Below, one piece after another: positions 14,487-23,330 of a DNA stretch of 64,000 nucleotides. The notes below the pieces were generated by a model. That model worked only from the letters and a program-made list of their open reading frames with translations. It was not told the DNA's origin and did not search any database. The DNA comes from Rhodococcus sp. KRD197 (GTDB lineage: Bacteria; Actinomycetota; Actinomycetes; Mycobacteriales; Mycobacteriaceae): NCBI RefSeq assembly GCF_017168235.1, contig NZ_JABFAO010000009.1, positions 186,001-250,000 of the forward strand. The letters are read 5' to 3'. The position numbers and the translations under genes are program-made. How positions within the stretch are numbered: the stretch's first letter is position 1; each line of letters opens with the position of its first letter.

Positions 14487-16040
14487 CTATGGCTGTTTCT
14501 CGCTATTCGGCGTGTGCCCGAGTTCGGAGATCACCGTGCTGAGCGCCGTCCAACGATTCTTCTTCTCTTTCGACAGCCCGTTGATTGCACCGGCGACTTC
14601 ACTGAGCGTGCGGGCGAGACGCTGTTCGTCGTCGGCGAGGAGCTCGGCGTACCTGGGGTCCAAGAGGTAGCGAGATTGTTCGCTCGCGTGCATGGCGACT
14701 CTGTCGAGCAGTATTTCGAGATCGCGAGCGGCGATACTGTCAGTCGGGGCCGTTGATGCGGGGATGAAGTCGAAGTCGCCCTTCCACAAGGCGCTTCGGA
14801 TCGCATCGGGCCGCAAGGTGATGACTGTCCCGAGAACTCTCTCCTGGTCGTACCTGGCATTCATTGCCAGCACCTCGTGCGCTAACCGGAGCACGTTGTC
14901 ATCGGTCATCGACGCGCCGATGACAACAAGATGACCGGTGGACATGAGTGACTGCACAATCGAACCCAGAGGGCGGCGCTCCGCGTCGTACTGCACGAAA
15001 TCGCGCCGACTGAGAACGATGCTTTCCGGATCTTCGACGTCGCCGTGCATCTTCAGAAGCCACGGCTGATCGGCCACCACGTCGCCACGCGGAAGAACGG
15101 AGATCGATGCAGATCGGTGGGCTGCATTGAATGCGTCCTCGTACAACGAGTCGTAGTTCGTTGTGACGACCTTGGCGACCTTGAGCGATGCCAACAGACA
15201 ATGCGAGAGCGTCGGCTTCTTGACACCGACCGATTTGATCAGCTGCGAGACGCTGTGCCCCAACGCTTTCGATGGACTCGAATTCGCGAGCAGCTGTGCC
15301 TGATCGAGCACTCCGAGTTCTGAGAACACCTCGGGATCGAGATCGGGAAGGAGCGTGTTCTTGAGCTGGCCGAGCAGGTTGTCCCATGTCGGCAGGCCGG
15401 CGGAAATGCTGACACCTGCGCCGAGAAGTAGTGCGACATCACCGCCCGCAATGAGCTCGGCCAGCCGTCGGGCTTCATCACGTCCTTCGTTCGATGCAGC
15501 CTTGCGTATGGACTGGAACGCTGCGTAGTCGGCCGCATTCTCGACCACGAACACGACGTCGAAGTCCGAATGCGCGACGAAGTACATTGCCGTCGAATGA
15601 AGAGCGCGGATCACCTCCCCTCGGACCCCCTCGTACCCACCTAGACCCACGCCCAAAGTGGGAAGAGCAACGAGAGGACGAACCCGACCATCACCGAGGC
15701 TGTGCAATGCGAGTTCGGCAGCGATTCGGTCGAACGCGGCCCGGAGACCGTCAACCAGCCAGTTGACCGATCTATGCCCGTCGTGAGCCACGTTCAGCAG
15801 CCACGCGGGGCCGTGATTCGAGTCGGTGGGGAAGGGCCGGACTCGATCGTCTGACGCGCCGGCCGGTGCCGTGCGGTCCTCGACACCGAGAACCGAGAAC
15901 CACGTGTACCGCGGGCGAAAGCTCGAGCTAGTGGGAACGATGACTGCATCGCACGCAATGGACTCGAGAAGACCACGAACCACGAACACATGTCCGGGCG
16001 GCGTGCTCGTTGTGGGCTGGTCGGCAACCGGTGCGGTCAC
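14487..16040 (-). CDS. Macro-like/SIR2 fusion protein, probable anti-phage NADase
   Basis: The 517-residue protein starts at GTG 16040 with GAGGAG four bases upstream. Residues about 15-175 look like a macro domain: strand CDAVIVPTSSSF, helix VNWLVDGLRAAFDRIAAELA and phosphate-loop-like ALPTLGVGLGG (125-135). Residues about 185-430 are a SIR2 domain: GAGVSISAGLPTW (207-219), TTNYDSL (293-299), catalytic-type KMHGD with His332, and IGASMTDDNVLRL (374-386). The set matches SIR2 domains of bacterial defence proteins (ThsA, DSR, SIR2-APAZ) rather than sirtuin deacetylases, because no zinc-binding cysteines are seen. In such systems SIR2 depletes NAD+ on infection; a macro domain could sense an ADP-ribose-type messenger. 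No TIR or Argonaute partner is adjacent. Function is inferred. Confidence 0.75.
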   Translation of the reverse strand: MTAPVADQPTTSTPPGHVFVVRGLLESIACDAVIVPTSSSFRPRYTWFSVLGVEDRTAPAGASDDRVRPFPTDSNHGPAWLLNVAHDGHRSVNWLVDGLRAAFDRIAAELALHSLGDGRVRPLVALPTLGVGLGGYEGVRGEVIRALHSTAMYFVAHSDFDVVFVVENAADYAAFQSIRKAASNEGRDEARRLAELIAGGDVALLLGAGVSISAGLPTWDNLLGQLKNTLLPDLDPEVFSELGVLDQAQLLANSSPSKALGHSVSQLIKSVGVKKPTLSHCLLASLKVAKVVTTNYDSLYEDAFNAAHRSASISVLPRGDVVADQPWLLKMHGDVEDPESIVLSRRDFVQYDAERRPLGSIVQSLMSTGHLVVIGASMTDDNVLRLAHEVLAMNARYDQERVLGTVITLRPDAIRSALWKGDFDFIPASTAPTDSIAARDLEILLDRVAMHASEQSRYLLDPRYAELLADDEQRLARTLSEVAGAINGLSKEKKNRWTALSTVISELGHTPNSEKQP

Positions 16041-16102
16041 ATGGCTCCTCGTGCAGATCGTTACGGGCAGAGTGAAGGTACCAACAAGGAAGCAAGATAC
16101 GT

Positions 16103-16413
16103 GGACCTTGCTCGAAGCTGAGGGAGTCGATGTTTCCCAGGTCCACTTCGCCGTTGGCGTCTGTGTACCGCCCGTTGGACCGAGCAATCCACTTGATGTC
16201 GTTTGTATCTGTGACCACCAGCCTGCCGCGTGTATAGCAATACTGTTCAACAGGTTTCGGCGGTTCATAGCGCGTGCTTTCAGGAGTCAGTACCGCATCG
16301 AGCACGAATGTGAACTCGCCGGGTGTCTCCGATATGGATAGAACGTAGCTGTCCTGCAGGTAGACGCCCGCCAGCCGCGCAGCTGCGAGTAGTTTGTTCA
16401 ATGCAATTCCCAT
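16103..16413 (-). pseudogene. 3'-truncated copy of the small gene at 3081-3467
   Basis: It starts MGIALNK like the intact copy and keeps GVYLQDSYVLSISETPGEFT and VDLGNIDSLSFEQG. Homology then stops at about 16103, so the last 25 residues (KAEGDWGRVEIRS...) are absent and the frame runs on toward the SIR2-fusion gene. Small indels near the start also disturb the frame. Nucleotide similarity extends upstream to about 16470, so at least 360 bp was duplicated. Confidence 0.75.
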
Positions 16414-16470
16414 TCGATCGGTGTGGCTTTCAGGGCTGCGGCGAGCTACTTCGTTGCCGAGGGGGCCATC

Positions 16471-16898
16471 TGCTAACCATCGGTGTTGCGAATTTCGATA
16501 TGCGGTCCTCTCTTTCCGATGCGTTGTCTGCGCCGATCTTGACTATCAACCGTGTCATCTCATTCTCGTCGATGCACTTCGGCGGCCTGTACCTTAGTCC
16601 GACCTGCGGAGTGCGCGTAGACTTTGAGTTTCGAGTCAATTGGATTGCTCTCGTTCGAACTCAATCGGCTCCCTGGTCCCAGGAATGGCCGCCGGCACGG
16701 ACAGCATCTGCGAAATGGTGATCCCGCGACACGGCGCGACGAAGACCCTTTTCGACTGCTCTATACACCCTCTCCCCTCGAATTGTCTCTCAGGGCATTC
16801 CAGTTCGACCCCACACCCGCCAACTCGATTCCGTCGACTCCGGGTTCGTCCGTGCGGCGGTGGCCTTCGAGGCGAAGTTTGCTTCCAAGAAGTCCAAC
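16471..16898. other. Gap before module 4
   Basis: Some 430 bases hold only short overlapping frames without ribosome-binding sites. No domain was recognised on either strand. It may be degraded accessory DNA. Confidence 0.4.
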
Positions 16899-16926
16899 GG
16901 AACCATCGGCCGTCTATCTGCGTCTA
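16899..16926 (+). promoter_or_regulatory. ECF-type promoter of module 4
   Basis: GGAACC at 16899-16904 and CGTCTA at 16921-16926 are 16 bases apart. The leader that follows (CTATTGATCGACGTGATCGA) is identical to that of module 1 and contains TGATCGA twice with a 9-base period. Confidence 0.8.
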
Positions 16927-16957
16927 ACCTATTGATCGACGTGATCGAGGGGGTTTG

Positions 16958-17479
16958 GTGCGTAGACGGGTGGCGACGCTGGTCGCTGTGGCAGCTCTGC
17001 TCGCCGGGTGCGGCGACGGGGTCGAGGGGAGTCCGGTCGCGGCTGAGCGGTGGGATCCGTGCAGCATCACGCCGGATGCCATCGCGGCGACGGGACTTGA
17101 CCCGTCCTACCGGATGGAAGGATGGGGCGAGGGAATAGCGGTCCCGGAGTGGGCAAGCTGTGTGTTTCACGCGCCAGGTGGGGTCGATTACTCCTATGGT
17201 TTGAGCGTGATGTCGTCCATTGATCACACCATCGCCGAAGCTCGCGCGAACTCGTCCAACCGTGATGGCCGTGACCTGGAGGTGGGCGGGCGTGATGGTT
17301 ACATGTATAAGACCGAGTTCGGTGCCGCTATCAGGGACTGCCAGATTGCTCTCGACGTACCGCCAGGTGTCGTGGTATTCGCCGCCCTCTACAACACGGC
17401 TGATGGGGTAGACGCCTGCGAAGTCGTATTGAAACACGTCAACGATCTGGAACGCGCGGTTCCTGGCGCACCCAAGTAG
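16958..17479 (+). CDS. DUF3558 lipoprotein (module 4)
   Basis: The 173-residue protein starts at GTG 16958 behind GAGGGGG. Signal MRRRVATLVAVAALLAGC has lipobox LAGC. The opening GVEGSPVAAERWDPCSITPD is nearly that of module 1, whereas GGRDGYMYKTEFGAAIRDC is nearly that of module 2, so it is a mosaic. Cysteines WASC, RDC and DAC are kept. Nine bases separate it from its partner gene. It is the copy beside the intact catabolic operon. Confidence 0.85.
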   Translation: MRRRVATLVAVAALLAGCGDGVEGSPVAAERWDPCSITPDAIAATGLDPSYRMEGWGEGIAVPEWASCVFHAPGGVDYSYGLSVMSSIDHTIAEARANSSNRDGRDLEVGGRDGYMYKTEFGAAIRDCQIALDVPPGVVVFAALYNTADGVDACEVVLKHVNDLERAVPGAPK

Positions 17480-17488
17480 GAGGTATCA

Positions 17489-17869
17489 ATGGGAAACCCA
17501 GGTCCACCAACGACGTATTGGCAGGCGCTCGCTGTGGCTGCCGATCAAGGACAGTTGTACCTCAATGACCAGGCCGCGCAGGCGTGCTATTCGGCCTGCG
17601 ACGGATATATTCTCAAGTTGAAGGAGCACCAAGAAACCGCGAGGCGCCTGGTCAACACCAGCGGATGGGGAGACTTCGATTCAGGCAAGGAACTCGCGAG
17701 AATCTTCTCGGAAAAAGCAGCGGGCGGCGAGGACAACATGGTCGACGTCCTCCAGAGCCACATCGACGTCGTCGAGGAGATGAAGGTCGTCTTCGGCAAA
17801 TTCTTCGCTGCAACCGAGGCGGCTGACGCCGCCAACGCCACCGACCTCCAGGCCCAAGGGCCGAAGTAG
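17489..17869 (+). CDS. Predicted two-helix partner protein (module 4)
   Basis: 126 residues from ATG 17489 with AGGAGG seven bases before: MGNPGPPTTYWQALAVAADQ. The segment GWGDFDSGKELARIFSEKA is the same as in module 1 and marks the turn and start of helix 2. The C-terminal part (VFGKFFAATEAADAANATDL) is the most diverged of the set. It converges on the aminotransferase gene 23 bases away. Confidence 0.75.
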   Translation: MGNPGPPTTYWQALAVAADQGQLYLNDQAAQACYSACDGYILKLKEHQETARRLVNTSGWGDFDSGKELARIFSEKAAGGEDNMVDVLQSHIDVVEEMKVVFGKFFAATEAADAANATDLQAQGPK

Positions 17870-17892
17870 GGCGCACCGACAACGCGCCAGCG

Positions 17893-19227
17893 CTACCCGA
17901 TCCCCAACACCCCCGCCAACTCCTCGACGAACCGGTCGACATCGCCCCCACCGATGACCAACGGCGGACGAATCTTGAGCGTGTTTCCGAAGCACCCGGT
18001 CGCCGAGATCAACACCCCACGCTCCCGCATCGCGTTGACCACCCGCAGCGCCTCGGACGGATTCGGTTCCCCACCAGGCCCGACGAACTCGACGCCCACG
18101 AACAAACCCGCACCCCGGACGTCACCGATCGACCCGACCTCCGAAGCGACCTCCCGCAACCCCGCGAGCAACCGAGCGCCCATGGCCGAGGAATTAGGCA
18201 CCAACTCCTCGTCGCGGATCACGTCGAGCACCGCCTGCGCCGCCGCGATCGTCACCGGATTACCACCGAAGGTGTTGAAATAGCGCAAGTCCCGACCGAA
18301 CTGCTCGGCCAGCGAACCCTGCATCACCAATCCTGCAATCGGCATCCCGTTGCCCATCGGCTTGCCCATCGTCACGATATCCGGCAACAACCCGTGCCGT
18401 TCGAAGCCCCACATCGAGGAACCCAGCCGGCCGAACCCGGGCTGCACCTCATCAGCGATCAACAGCCCGCCCGCAGCGTGGACAGCATCGACAGCCGGCT
18501 TCAAGAACGGCGTCGGCTCCGGCAAGACGCCGTCGGAGGCGAAGATCGAATCGATCAATAGTGCTGCGAAGCCGATTCCCGACGCCTGAAGGTCGTCGAT
18601 CTGCACCTGCACATGCTCGGCGAACCACGTCCCCAAGTCCCCGCCCACGCGATACGCATCCGGAGCCGGGACCGTCCGCACCCAGGGTGCATCGCGCACC
18701 GACGCCGGACCCATCGACGGTGAACACGCCGCCACATCCACAGTGCCACCGTGATACGCGCTTTCGGTGACGATGACACCCTGCCGTCCGGTGGCATGCC
18801 GTGCGATACGAAGAGCCAGATCGTTCGCCTCCGACCCCGTGCACGTGAACATGGCCGTAGTCAGCTCGTCGGGGAACGTTGCGACCAGGTCCTCCGCATA
18901 TCCGATCACCGCATCATGCAGATACCGCGTATGCGTGTTGATCAGCGACATTTGCCGACTCACCGCCTCCACCACCCGCGGATGGCAATGCCCGACGCTC
19001 GCGACGTTGTTGTACATGTCGAGGTAGCGGGTGCCGTCGGCGTCGTAGACGTACACGCCTTCACCGCGCACCAGCTCGAGCGGCTTCTCGTACATCAGGT
19101 GGTATGCGGGCCCGAGGACTCGGCGACGACGATCTATCAGCTGACGAGTGCGGGGATCCAGGGCATCAATGGAGGATGCATCGAATCCGTTGACGTTCAA
19201 CGCTCCGACGCGATCGAGGATAGCCAC
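17893..19227 (-). CDS. Class III aminotransferase, possibly a PLP phospho-lyase
   Basis: The 444-residue PLP enzyme is of usual length for the class III (omega) family. It shows TCTGSEANDLALRIAR, the aspartate motif IADEVQPGFGRLG, the lysine motif VTMGKPMGNGMP that binds PLP, and FNTFGGNPVTIAAAQAVLD. This subgroup includes ethanolamine-phosphate and hydroxylysine-phosphate phospho-lyases (AGXT2L types), which partner with APH-fold kinases. Two such kinases lie directly upstream in the operon, so cleavage of a phosphorylated amino alcohol is likely. A simple transaminase cannot be excluded. Its GTG start is one base after the kinase stop. Fragments of this gene lie at 2274 and 5105. Confidence 0.8.
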   Translation of the reverse strand: MAILDRVGALNVNGFDASSIDALDPRTRQLIDRRRRVLGPAYHLMYEKPLELVRGEGVYVYDADGTRYLDMYNNVASVGHCHPRVVEAVSRQMSLINTHTRYLHDAVIGYAEDLVATFPDELTTAMFTCTGSEANDLALRIARHATGRQGVIVTESAYHGGTVDVAACSPSMGPASVRDAPWVRTVPAPDAYRVGGDLGTWFAEHVQVQIDDLQASGIGFAALLIDSIFASDGVLPEPTPFLKPAVDAVHAAGGLLIADEVQPGFGRLGSSMWGFERHGLLPDIVTMGKPMGNGMPIAGLVMQGSLAEQFGRDLRYFNTFGGNPVTIAAAQAVLDVIRDEELVPNSSAMGARLLAGLREVASEVGSIGDVRGAGLFVGVEFVGPGGEPNPSEALRVVNAMRERGVLISATGCFGNTLKIRPPLVIGGGDVDRFVEELAGVLGIG

Positions 19228-19228
19228 C

Positions 19229-20173
19229 TCACAACCCCTGCAGCCAGAACGCCCACCGCGGATCGGCCATCTTCAGCCGCGCCCGCGCCAGCTTCCATGC
19301 ACCGTACTTGTGGTAGTCGAAATCCCATGCGTTGCTGAGCTTGTGGTTCATGCAGCCCCACAGACCCCACTTGACGTCGGCGAGCGCGCTACACACCTGC
19401 ACTCGGGAGATCATCGACCACTCGGCCTTGCCGTAGAATTCCTCGATCAGCTCCATGATTTGCTGCTCGCCGTAGAACATCTCGGTGACCATCACCGCAA
19501 GCTCGTACGCCCGATCGTTGTTCGACGCGAACTCGTAGTCCACCAACTTCATCGGCTTTCCCGGTGCAACGAGGATGTTGCCGGGCATCGGATCGTTATG
19601 GCAGGCAACCAGATCCAAGCCGGAGGCGAGCATCGCCTGCTTCGCCTGGCCGTATTCGCCGAGGATCACATCGGCATCGCGGGGGAGCCGCACACCGAGC
19701 TCGTTGACCTGGTCGAGATGCTCGTCGATCATGTCGAAGATCGTCTTGGTGACACTGAGCTTGTCCCCGGAATGCAGCACCCGATACAGGTCGATGATGC
19801 CCAACGGCACTTCCGGTCGCTTGAGATCGCCGTTGGTGCACGCCCGATACTCCTCGAGAAACTCGATGACCTCCACACCGGTCACGGGGTCGAAGAGGAC
19901 CACCTCGGGGCCGATGTCGAGTGCACCCGCCCGCCGCGCTGCCTCGTTGGCCAGCGAACGGTCGATGAACGATTCCGACCCTGCACCAGGCAGCTTCATG
20001 AAGTAGCGCTTCGGCTTCCCGTCGACGGTGATACGCCAGTTGCTGTTCATCAACCCGCCGGGCACCGGGGTGTAGGTAATGTTCCGGCCCTCCCACTCCG
20101 CGATGGCAGCGAGTGCCTTCTCTACTTGCCGTTCGGGTTCGGTGCGGGCAGATCCCAGTGCGATCTCGTTCAT
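19229..20173 (-). CDS. APH/choline-kinase-fold phosphotransferase 1
   Basis: The protein of about 314 residues starts at ATG 20173 (MNEIALGSARTEPERQVEKA) with GAGG five bases upstream. Kinase signatures are VACHNDPMPGNILVA (catalytic loop) and MKLVDYEFASNNDRAYELAV (metal-binding aspartate). It resembles choline, ethanolamine and hydroxylysine kinases. Position between a second kinase and the class III aminotransferase suggests it phosphorylates an amino alcohol hydroxyl for the phospho-lyase step. The last 70 residues are copied in the scar at 5105-5335. Confidence 0.8.
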   Translation of the reverse strand: MNEIALGSARTEPERQVEKALAAIAEWEGRNITYTPVPGGLMNSNWRITVDGKPKRYFMKLPGAGSESFIDRSLANEAARRAGALDIGPEVVLFDPVTGVEVIEFLEEYRACTNGDLKRPEVPLGIIDLYRVLHSGDKLSVTKTIFDMIDEHLDQVNELGVRLPRDADVILGEYGQAKQAMLASGLDLVACHNDPMPGNILVAPGKPMKLVDYEFASNNDRAYELAVMVTEMFYGEQQIMELIEEFYGKAEWSMISRVQVCSALADVKWGLWGCMNHKLSNAWDFDYHKYGAWKLARARLKMADPRWAFWLQGL

Positions 20174-20180
20174 GGTCACC

Positions 20181-21116
20181 TCAGATGTTCCGTACTCGGT
20201 CGTCGAAATGCGGGTCGCGCAGTCCAGCGCGTGCCCGCAGGAACTGCCAGTCGGAGAACTTCGAATACTCGTGCGTGCCGGGCCTCATCGCGTCTGCGTA
20301 CGAACCGATCAGCGCCCACCGCAGCGAGTCCGCGATGCCGTAGATCCGTGCGCGGTCGAACAGTGCACTGTCGAACGATCCCCACGCCATCTCGAACACC
20401 TCACGCGCATCGGAATCGAACGGACGAATCTCCGCGAGCAACGCCCCGATGTCCTGCAGCGGGTCCATCATGGCCGCGACATCCCAGTCGACGAGCCGCA
20501 TGCTGCCGTCGTCGAGCACCAGGACATTGGAGACGTTCCCATCCCCATGGCAGGGGACGGCGTCGTAGCCGGCCGCCTCGATCCGGGCCTGCGCAGGGGC
20601 AAGAGTCCGCAGCATCCAGTCGAAGTCCGCGGGCAACGCGCCGCCGACTTTCTCGACCAGATTCCGAGCATGCGTGAGGTCGTCGAACACCGAAGCCCGA
20701 CGCTTGACCCCGTCCAAACCGTGCACCGATTTGCGCAACGCGACCAGCTTCTCGACGTTCGCATCCTCGTCGAACAGATCCAATGTCGCGGTATGGCACA
20801 TGCCGGTGAAGTCCTCCATGACCAGCACACCGGAGTCGGCGTCGGAGATGAAGATCTTTGGTCCGATGCCGGCGTCACCGGCTGCCGTGGCGGCGGCGAA
20901 GGTTGCGGGCAAGTCGACGTAGTCACGGGCATGCGGTTCCATGACCTTGACGAACGCAGCCGACCCGGCACTGTTGTCGGCCACAGAAGACCGGGCCGAA
21001 TAGCGCTCGGAGTCGGCACCCCACCAGCTCGGGCTTGCCATCGTCGTCCCGGGGTCCAGCGTCAGTTCGGCGGAAGCCCACACGCCCAACTCGCTCAATG
21101 TCTGTCGAACTGTCAT
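20181..21116 (-). CDS. APH-fold phosphotransferase 2
   Basis: The 311-residue protein starts at ATG 21116 (MTVRQTLSELGVWASAELTL), overlapping the amidase stop by four bases. It has VPCHGDGNVSNVLVLDDGS and MRLVDWDVAAMMDPLQDIGA, the APH catalytic and metal loops. It is only distantly like its neighbour kinase, so the two may have different substrates or form a pair. Seven bases separate it from that gene. The upstream extension of the frame is a shadow inside the amidase. Confidence 0.8.
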   Translation of the reverse strand: MTVRQTLSELGVWASAELTLDPGTTMASPSWWGADSERYSARSSVADNSAGSAAFVKVMEPHARDYVDLPATFAAATAAGDAGIGPKIFISDADSGVLVMEDFTGMCHTATLDLFDEDANVEKLVALRKSVHGLDGVKRRASVFDDLTHARNLVEKVGGALPADFDWMLRTLAPAQARIEAAGYDAVPCHGDGNVSNVLVLDDGSMRLVDWDVAAMMDPLQDIGALLAEIRPFDSDAREVFEMAWGSFDSALFDRARIYGIADSLRWALIGSYADAMRPGTHEYSKFSDWQFLRARAGLRDPHFDDRVRNI

Positions 21117-22522
21117 CCGAGTGCTCCGATCTTGTCCGCGGCCACAGCTGTCGGCCAGTTCATCTCGATCTCGCGTGTACCCTCGAGCCACTTCGTCAGC
21201 CGCAGCACCGTTTGATCTGCGAACCGCGGCCCGGCCACCTGAATCCCGACGGGCATGTGCTCGCTGAACCCGAAGCACAGCGCCGAGGCCGGTTGCGCAG
21301 TCTGGTTGAACCACGCCGTGAAACCGCAGTGACCGAGCGGCTGCACCGGATCGAGCCCGACCTCGTCGGCCGCGAACCCGACAGTGGGAATGACCGGACT
21401 GATCACGAAATCGAACTCGCTCGTCCTCGCCCGCACAATCTCCTGCGACCGCATCACCGCCTCGTTATCCCGCGAGAACTGAGCCGCAGAATAATTCGCC
21501 GCCTCCGAAGCCCAGTCCGCCACCGCAGGTAGAACCTGGGACCGGCGATCCTCGGGAATGGCCTCCCACTCGGTCCGCGCACGCACCTGGAACAGCCGGT
21601 CGAGAGCCGGGTACGGATCCTCGCCGAAGATCGGCGGCATTTCGGTGACCAGGGCACCCGCTGCAGACAGTTGCGCTGCTGCAGAACGGACCACGCGCAG
21701 TACTTCGTCGGAAATGGTGGTGCCGTAGCCCATGTCGAGCATGACGCCGATGCGAAGCCCGGCAGGGGTCAGAGTCGCGTGAATGCCGGCGGTGTCCTCG
21801 GGCGGCAGGCTCCAGGTGTCCCGCGGATCGGGCCGGCTGATGACGCGGTAGAGGTCGATCAGATCGTCGACGCTGCGTGCCATCGGACCGGCCGAGCGCA
21901 TTGTCGAGGGCGCAGTGTGCGGGATGCGTCCCTGCGTCGGCTTGAGCGCAACGAGCCCGCAGTGCCCGGCCGGCAACCGCACCGAGCCGGCGATATCGGA
22001 ACCGACAGAACCGAAACCGATGCCCGACGCCAGAGACGCTCCCGCGCCCGCGCTCGAGCCGCCGGTATTGCGGGAGAGGTCCCAGGGATTACGGGTGATT
22101 CCGTACAGGGAGCTGACGCCGGCGGCCATCATCCCCATGTCGGGCATCGTGGTCTTGCCGAGAATGACGGCGCCCGCTTCCTTCAACCGCGCCGCCGGGG
22201 GAGCGTCGACGGTGGACATCGGCAGATTCGCATTCGCCGCGACACCGTGCCGCCATGGCATCCCGACCGCATGCACGCTGTCCTTGATGGTCACCGGAAT
22301 GCCGTCGAGGTCGCCGAGGGCACGCCCGGATTGCAGGCGTTCTGTCGCGGCCTGAGCTGTTGCTCGTGCGCCCGATTCATCCACGTACGCAATCGCATTG
22401 ATCACCGGATCGGTTATTGCGAGGTGTTCGAGGGTCGCGTCCAGCAGTTCCACGGGAGTGGTCTCGCCGGTGCGGAAAGCCTGACGGATCTCCGCTGTGG
22501 ACGAGGTGAGAAGGGGATTCAT
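21113..22522 (-). CDS. Amidase-signature hydrolase
   Basis: This 469-residue protein has the full Ser-cisSer-Lys triad: VTIKDSVHAVGMPW for the lysine, NTGGSSAGAGASLASG for the cis-serine and VGSDIAGSVRLPAGHCG for the nucleophile. The ATG at 22522 (MNPLLTSSTAEIRQAFRTGE) has AAAGG seven bases upstream and falls between SDR stop and frame. Such amidases release ammonia or an amine from amides. In this operon it may open an N-acylated or amide substrate before the kinases act. Confidence 0.85.
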   Translation of the reverse strand: MNPLLTSSTAEIRQAFRTGETTPVELLDATLEHLAITDPVINAIAYVDESGARATAQAATERLQSGRALGDLDGIPVTIKDSVHAVGMPWRHGVAANANLPMSTVDAPPAARLKEAGAVILGKTTMPDMGMMAAGVSSLYGITRNPWDLSRNTGGSSAGAGASLASGIGFGSVGSDIAGSVRLPAGHCGLVALKPTQGRIPHTAPSTMRSAGPMARSVDDLIDLYRVISRPDPRDTWSLPPEDTAGIHATLTPAGLRIGVMLDMGYGTTISDEVLRVVRSAAAQLSAAGALVTEMPPIFGEDPYPALDRLFQVRARTEWEAIPEDRRSQVLPAVADWASEAANYSAAQFSRDNEAVMRSQEIVRARTSEFDFVISPVIPTVGFAADEVGLDPVQPLGHCGFTAWFNQTAQPASALCFGFSEHMPVGIQVAGPRFADQTVLRLTKWLEGTREIEMNWPTAVAADKIGALG

Positions 22523-22532
22523 CGCGCGCCTT

Positions 22533-23330
22533 TCATGCCGATACCGCTGCTGACACCGATAGTGGGACAACGGGTGTGCCGACGAGCCAGCCGCCGTCCA
22601 CGGCCACCATCTCGCCGCAGATGTGATCGGAGAGTGCGGAGGACAGGAACAGCACGGTGTCGGCGATGTGCTGCGGATCGGCCCACTTGCCGTTGGGTGT
22701 CTGCGCTTCCAACGCGCCCCGGATGGACGCGTCGTAGATCGCTGTCATATCGGTTTCGACGAAGCCCGGCGCGACACCGTTGACGTTGATGCCCAGGGGT
22801 GCGTAGTCGATGCCGACCTGGCGGGTGAAGTTGACCATCGCGCCCTTCGCTGCGCAGTAGCCCGCGAATCCTGGGTTGGCGCGCAGCCCGCTGATCGACG
22901 CGACGTTGACCACCTTGCCGCCCTTGCCGGCCTCGACCATGTGCCTGATCGCCGCCCGAGTGCAGAAGAAGGTGCCGTCGACGTTGACCGCGAACATCGA
23001 CCGCCAGGCCTCGTCGGTGGTCTCGAGCACCGTCCCTGCGCTGAGTACTCCGGCGTTGTTGACGAGAATGTCGATGCCGAACCGGGTTGCAATATCACCG
23101 AACACGGCGTCGACCTGCTGGGAATCGGAAATGTCCAGCAGGACGGACTCGGCGGTGCCGCCGGCTGTGGTGATGATATCCGATGTCGAGTTGCCGTCGG
23201 TGCGGAGCGCGTCGCTGCGGTCGGCGATCACCACCCGCGCCCCGGCCGCAGCCAGCGTGGTGGAAACCGCCCGTCCGATCCCGCGGGAGCCGCCCGTGAC
23301 CACTGCGGTCTTGCCCGACAAGTCGATCAT
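22533..23330 (-). CDS. Short-chain dehydrogenase/reductase
   Basis: A classical SDR of 265 residues: nucleotide loop TGGSRGIGRA near residue 13, NNAGVL, catalytic SISG and YCAAK, and a C-terminal VAVDGGWLVG. DR in VVIADRSD after strand 2 gives no clear NAD or NADP preference. It should oxidise or reduce an alcohol or carbonyl of the pathway. The start overlaps the M20 gene stop by four bases. Confidence 0.85.
   Translation of the reverse strand: MIDLSGKTAVVTGGSRGIGRAVSTTLAAAGARVVIADRSDALRTDGNSTSDIITTAGGTAESVLLDISDSQQVDAVFGDIATRFGIDILVNNAGVLSAGTVLETTDEAWRSMFAVNVDGTFFCTRAAIRHMVEAGKGGKVVNVASISGLRANPGFAGYCAAKGAMVNFTRQVGIDYAPLGINVNGVAPGFVETDMTAIYDASIRGALEAQTPNGKWADPQHIADTVLFLSSALSDHICGEMVAVDGGWLVGTPVVPLSVSAAVSA

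Noticed and set aside
14487..16040. SIR2 domain read as a sirtuin deacetylase
   Set aside because: There are no zinc-binding cysteine pairs, and the motif set fits defence-type SIR2 proteins.
16323..16935. Several frames between the truncated orphan gene and module 4
   Set aside because: None has a Shine-Dalgarno or family pattern. They are either antisense to the remnant or low-complexity.
19148..20677. Long plus-strand frame (509 codons) across the kinase genes
   Set aside because: It is antisense to two convincing kinases, is rich in Arg, His and Pro, and has no domain. It is a high-GC shadow frame.
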